This document shows, in pieces, positions 17,155 through 20,481 of a DNA stretch of 20,481 nucleotides. Source of the stretch: a virus. The notes under the pieces were generated by a model, which was given only the letters and a program-made list of their open reading frames with translations, was not told where the DNA came from and did no database searches. The stretch spans positions 1 through 20,481 of the IMG/VR virus record IMGVR_UViG_3300010392_001014. The stretch is one strand, 5' to 3'. Each line of letters begins with the position of its first letter. Positions within the stretch are counted from its first letter, which is position 1. The position numbers and the translations under genes were made by a program.

Positions 17155-19625
17155 TCCTCATCGGTGAGGCTCCAGGCAAGGTGGAACATGAAACTTATGA
17201 GCCGTTTAGCGGAATGTCGGGGAATCTCCTCAACCAGTGGTGGGCACAGGTTGGTCTCTCCCGAGAGCAGATTCGAATAGATAACCTCTACCCCTTTCTC
17301 CCCCCAGGAGGAAAAATTGAGCGAGTACCGGTGGATGAATTGGCGTATTACGTTTACGATCTTCGCAAACGACTGGCAAGGCTTGACGGCCCGCATGTCA
17401 TTGTTCCGACGGGGAATTATGCGACGTTTAGCCTTGTCGGTAAAGGGAAGGTCAAAGCTGCGTTACGAAAAGCGCTTGGTGAGGACATAGATGCGACTAC
17501 GGCTGAGAAGAAAGCTGGAATTACTAAACTTCGTGGTTCAGTGTATCCTTACACGGGTGTTGGAGGTCATAATTGTAAAGTTATTCCGACGATCCATCCG
17601 GCTTGGTTCTTGTACGCGGGTGGGTTCAATTCGAAGAAGCAGAGGAGAGCAATAGCTGATTGGAGGAGGATTAGACGTGAGGCAGACACTCCTATATACA
17701 ATGGAGCGGAGAGATTACACATTACGAATCCGTCTGTCGAAGAGATTGAGTCTTACCTTGGTGCTTTATGTTCACCCGAAGCCGCTATCTCAATCGACAT
17801 CGAAACTTGGGGTAACAAGCTCTCGTGTGTGGGGTTCGGGATTTCTGATGCTCTCAGCATCACGATACCGTTGGTTGGAAGAGGTGTATCCGAGAAGTTC
17901 CTACCTTATGTTAAAGCTATATGTGAGTCGCCTTCTGCCAAGGTTACCCAGGGAGGACACTACGACGCCTACTGGCTCGCCTATGCGGGAATCACCTTGA
18001 ACAACTGGCAATGGGACACGCTTGCAATGCACCACTGCCTGCACCCTACCGATGAACACAGCCTACACTACCTTGCATCAATCTACTGCGAGGATTATAG
18101 ATATTGGAAGGACGAGGCTAAAGACGCTGATGAGATATTCAAATACACTAAAGACCTTGATGCTCTTTGGACTTATAATGGTATGGACTGTTGTTACACT
18201 CGTGAACTTCTGGATGCTCTACACAACGAACTCGTGGATCGTGGTATGTGTCAGTTTTATCAACTTCATTATGCTGATCTGTTCAGCCCTGTTCTTGGTG
18301 TTATGGTACATGGAGTTAAGGTCAACACAGAAGCTCAAAAGGATTGGAACAAACGACTTCGTAGAAAGAATAAGGAAACAAAGCAGATATTAGAGGGCAT
18401 GGCGGGCATGGACCTCTTCGCTAAAAAAGACTTCTCCCCCAAGCTCCTCCGAGAATACTTCAACAAAGTCTTGAAGGCTCCGAAGGTGATGTCTTGGAGC
18501 AAGTCCACAACAGGTAAGAAGAAGACCCAATCGTTAGATGAAGCTGCTCTCAGGAGTCTAGCCACACGAGTCGGGAAAGCTACAGGACAGACCAAGAAGC
18601 AATTCGAGGAGACAAGGGAAGCGGCTCGACTAATCCTCAAATGGAGAAGAGATAAGAAAGTCTCTGACTTTATGAAAGGGGCGTGGGATAAGGATGGAAG
18701 GATTCGGTGTCAGTACAAGTTTCAGACGGAAGCGGGTAGGTTTGCATCGAGTAAGAATCCAAAACGTACTGGTTACAACCTTCAGAATGTGGATAGGGAA
18801 ATACGAGATACGTTTGTCCCTGATGAGGGATCGGTTTTTGTTAAAGTTGACCTCTCCCAGATTGAGGATCGGATCGTTAAAATGTGGACGCAGTCGCCAC
18901 GTCTGGTTGAATTGGCGAATCTACATCCTACCGAGTATGACTGCCATAGTCACAATGCAGCCATTATATTCAAGAAGTCCGAGAGCGATGTCACCTACAA
19001 AGAGAGATACCTTGCCAAGCGTGGTGTTCATGCCGCTGAACGTGGAATGGGTGGAAAGAAACTATCCGAGGAATTACTTAAAGACTTTGACTCTGTTGTT
19101 GGCGCCAGAGAATGCCAACGCATGATCGACACCTTCTTCGCTGAGTTCCACGAGATACCGGAGATATATTTCAAAGAGATACGTCAGAAGGTCATGTCAG
19201 ACAAACAGCTAGCCAACAACTGGGGAAGGGAGTGGCATTGTACTTATGACAGGTTCTCGGATGACCTCTACAGGCGAGCGTATTCGTTTAACCCGCAGTC
19301 GGACGCGGCTGACCTACTTAACCAATGGGGGCTTAAACCGCTCCATTCGTTACTCCAAGGTATGCAATCCAAACTTAATCTTCAAGTACATGATGAGCTT
19401 ATCATATCTTGCCCACCTGGAGAGGCATACACAGTGGCCGCATTCTTGGTGGGAATGCTGGAGCGCCCTCGCTACTACTTCGGAAATAAGTTAATAGTCC
19501 CCGCGTGCGTCACAGTAGCCAAGAGTTGGAAATGTGATAAATATGAGTTTAAGCGTTTACCTGCCCAGAAAGAGTTCAATGAAGCTGTATACGCCGTACT
19601 TGAAGAAACAAACCAGACCGACTAA
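17106..19625 (+). CDS. polA: DNA polymerase A fused to a uracil-DNA-glycosylase-like domain
   Basis: This protein has 839 residues in three parts. The N-terminal UDG-superfamily domain (1-about 195) has GEAPG (20-24), PFSGMSG (33-39) and HPAWF (164-168). The 3'-5' exonuclease (about 225-380) keeps Asp231/Glu233, Asp287 and the Tyr357-Asp361 motif, so proofreading is likely active. The polymerase (about 520-839) has motif A DLSQIEDR (Asp582), motif B (Lys638 to about 650) and motif C HDE (762-764). In motif B the position usually Tyr (E. coli Tyr766) is Arg646 and the Phe762 equivalent is His642. ATG 17112 is an alternative start. This is the replicative polymerase. Confidence 0.93.
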   Translation: MRMRLIPGCGPTDAKIVLIGEAPGKVEHETYEPFSGMSGNLLNQWWAQVGLSREQIRIDNLYPFLPPGGKIERVPVDELAYYVYDLRKRLARLDGPHVIVPTGNYATFSLVGKGKVKAALRKALGEDIDATTAEKKAGITKLRGSVYPYTGVGGHNCKVIPTIHPAWFLYAGGFNSKKQRRAIADWRRIRREADTPIYNGAERLHITNPSVEEIESYLGALCSPEAAISIDIETWGNKLSCVGFGISDALSITIPLVGRGVSEKFLPYVKAICESPSAKVTQGGHYDAYWLAYAGITLNNWQWDTLAMHHCLHPTDEHSLHYLASIYCEDYRYWKDEAKDADEIFKYTKDLDALWTYNGMDCCYTRELLDALHNELVDRGMCQFYQLHYADLFSPVLGVMVHGVKVNTEAQKDWNKRLRRKNKETKQILEGMAGMDLFAKKDFSPKLLREYFNKVLKAPKVMSWSKSTTGKKKTQSLDEAALRSLATRVGKATGQTKKQFEETREAARLILKWRRDKKVSDFMKGAWDKDGRIRCQYKFQTEAGRFASSKNPKRTGYNLQNVDREIRDTFVPDEGSVFVKVDLSQIEDRIVKMWTQSPRLVELANLHPTEYDCHSHNAAIIFKKSESDVTYKERYLAKRGVHAAERGMGGKKLSEELLKDFDSVVGARECQRMIDTFFAEFHEIPEIYFKEIRQKVMSDKQLANNWGREWHCTYDRFSDDLYRRAYSFNPQSDAADLLNQWGLKPLHSLLQGMQSKLNLQVHDELIISCPPGEAYTVAAFLVGMLERPRYYFGNKLIVPACVTVAKSWKCDKYEFKRLPAQKEFNEAVYAVLEETNQTD

Positions 19626-19977
19626 GCGCTCGGAGTGTAAGTATGGCCCAAGGCCGTGCCCGTGGGTTACTTGCGAATACCAGCTTCTATGGTTTGTAAA
19701 CCAGAAGAAGGTCAACTTTAATCGTATGACAAATGATGAGATAGTGGCATATTGGGAAAAGATGCCTGAAACGTGTGTGTTAGACATGGCTGAGAAGGAG
19801 AAGACGTTACAGGAGATAGGAGACGTGCTGGAACTCAGTCGGGAGAGAGTGAGACAATTGACATTCTGGCGTAATGAGTTCAAAGGGGGATTGGTTGAGT
19901 TACTTAAAAGTGGTGAGTTTCGGAAGATACTAGAGGAGTATTACGAATGCAGGATAACGAGTTCGAGCGGTTCGTGA
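19579..19977 (+). CDS. Regulator with sigma-70 region 4-like HTH
   Basis: This 132-residue protein has GPRPCPWVTCEYQLL (about 23-37), ETCVLDMAEKEKTLQEIGDVLELSRERVRQL (about 64-94) and a helical tail. The second part is a sigma-70 region 4-type helix-turn-helix (LSRERVRQ). The CPW-x2-C pattern together with it is shared by a known group of phage and bacterial sigma-R4-like proteins. It may bind -35 sequences or modify host RNA polymerase and is a candidate for middle or late gene control. It starts inside the polymerase gene end. Confidence 0.7.
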   Translation: MKLYTPYLKKQTRPTKRSECKYGPRPCPWVTCEYQLLWFVNQKKVNFNRMTNDEIVAYWEKMPETCVLDMAEKEKTLQEIGDVLELSRERVRQLTFWRNEFKGGLVELLKSGEFRKILEEYYECRITSSSGS

Positions 19978-20150
19978 GTGAGATGGAACGGTTGTGTATA
20001 GACTACGCAACCACACAAATGGACGTAATGCGCGCAATGACGAGGATATTCAATGGAAGAAAACACGCTGGTAAGAAGAATACAAGACAGGATGGACAAA
20101 ATTGTGGCGGAGAATGTCCAGCTAAGGGCGGATTTGGAGGACGGTGCTAG
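19947..20150 (+). CDS. Small hypothetical protein overlapping neighbours
   Basis: This 67-residue frame is read from ATG 19947, 8 bases after GAGGAG. The first about 36 residues are a normal helical sequence (NEFERFVSEMERLCIDYATTQMDVM in part). The last about 30, which overlap the next gene by 98 bases, are Gly/Cys-rich and unusual. It may be a true gene with a late stop. Confidence 0.5.
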   Translation: MQDNEFERFVSEMERLCIDYATTQMDVMRAMTRIFNGRKHAGKKNTRQDGQNCGGECPAKGGFGGRC

Positions 20151-20343
20151 GGTCCATAACGATCTGTTAACTGTTTTTGTAGCCTTAATGCACCAACACG
20201 GCGGAGAAGTTATAATCAAACACGAATACTTTCCATCCTTATTTATCTTTGACTATAATATAGAATGGGAAGACTGCCCAGAAGAGGGTGGGGTTAAGGT
20301 AAAGTGTTTCTATAGGAGTATGGATGAGCAACGACACGACTAA
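20053..20343 (+). CDS. Small coiled-coil protein
   Basis: This 96-residue protein has a helical N-terminus with heptad character (about 4-28, LVRRIQDRMDKIVAENVQLRADLED in part), then a mixed domain with an acidic patch (EWEDCPEEGG). GAGGATATTCA precedes ATG. No family is recognised. Confidence 0.6.
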   Translation: MEENTLVRRIQDRMDKIVAENVQLRADLEDGARVHNDLLTVFVALMHQHGGEVIIKHEYFPSLFIFDYNIEWEDCPEEGGVKVKCFYRSMDEQRHD

Positions 20344-20481
20344 CTTCGTCAGGCTGTACGTCCGGGCACAAGGCGAGAGTGAGATCCCAACTCCCTTCCA
20401 CATCTGGAGCTGCATCTCATTGATAGCCGCTTGTGTAGCTAACCGGGTCTGGGTCGAACTCATCAAAGACCAACCCATCTA
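20324..20481 (+). CDS. Start of probable replication ATPase (helicase/primase-like), partial
   Basis: ATG 20324 follows AGGAG by 5 bases, overlapping the preceding gene. Fifty-two codons are visible. The start, with PTPFHIWSCISLIAACVANRVWVEL, resembles the N-terminus of phage DUF3987-like ATPases that precede or contain a helicase domain. The Walker motifs would lie beyond the window. Placement just after the polymerase supports a replication role. Confidence 0.55.
   Translation, partial: MSNDTTNFVRLYVRAQGESEIPTPFHIWSCISLIAACVANRVWVELIKDQPI

Noticed and set aside
18022-18393. 123-codon frame inside the polymerase gene in another frame
   Set aside because: It lies wholly within polA, without an SD or conserved motifs.
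1-20481. CRISPR array, insertion sequence or integrase
   Set aside because: I found no regularly spaced repeats, terminal inverted repeats with a transposase, or integrase motifs.

Overview
This window looks like part of a tailed double-stranded DNA phage genome (Caudoviricetes), probably from an uncultured virus. The evidence is a terminase small subunit, a two-piece terminase large subunit, a DNA polymerase A with a fused uracil-DNA-glycosylase-like domain, a PD-(D/E)XK nuclease, a single-stranded-DNA-binding-like protein, a Sak4-like ATPase, and dozens of tiny genes packed with start/stop overlaps and strong Shine-Dalgarno (SD) sites. Near-consensus sigma70 promoters point to a bacterial host. 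I see no integrase, no clear lysogeny repressor, no tRNA and no CRISPR array. Both window ends cut through genes.

Layout: the window has two divergent arms around a roughly 0.8-kb non-coding control region (about 9355-10156). The left arm is read leftwards (minus strand). Bases 5518-9309 hold an accessory block: a zinc-ribbon protein, micro-membrane proteins, a Rossmann-like phage protein, an enolase-superfamily (mandelate racemase/muconate lactonizing type) enzyme, small Cys-rich proteins and a secreted protein. Bases 1-5310 hold the packaging module: terS, six small genes, the TerL ATPase part, three inserted genes (one a calcineurin-like phosphoesterase) plus a basic HNH-linker-like protein, the TerL nuclease part, a one-membrane-segment protein and the start of a further gene. 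The right arm is read rightwards: about a dozen early micro-genes (10157-13345), then recombination and replication genes (nuclease, Sak4-like ATPase, SSB-like, coiled coil, UDG-PolA), a sigma-region-4-like regulator and the start of a probable replicative ATPase/primase-helicase.

Three things stand out. (1) There are two candidate small RNAs on the plus strand, at 5392-5475 and 12813-12920. Each has a near-consensus promoter, a 5' hairpin and an intrinsic-terminator hairpin. The first hairpin has a C-rich loop and the second a G-rich loop, and these match by 11 perfectly complementary bases, as in a kissing-loop pair. The first RNA also carries a 10-base perfect antisense to the SD of the ATPase gene at 14481. 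(2) That ATPase appears circularly permuted: its Walker B half comes first and its Walker A half last, with the break falling at one point of the fold. (3) The terminase large subunit is split into separate ATPase and nuclease genes by a multi-gene insertion.

A possible regulatory logic (inference only): early promoters drive the right arm. The motif AAATAGTGC-TTG occurs three times in left-arm promoter regions, where the promoters sit so close to start codons that transcripts would be leaderless or nearly so. The two RNAs could connect the arms, one RNA from the late side acting on early replication mRNAs and the other, from the early side, titrating it.
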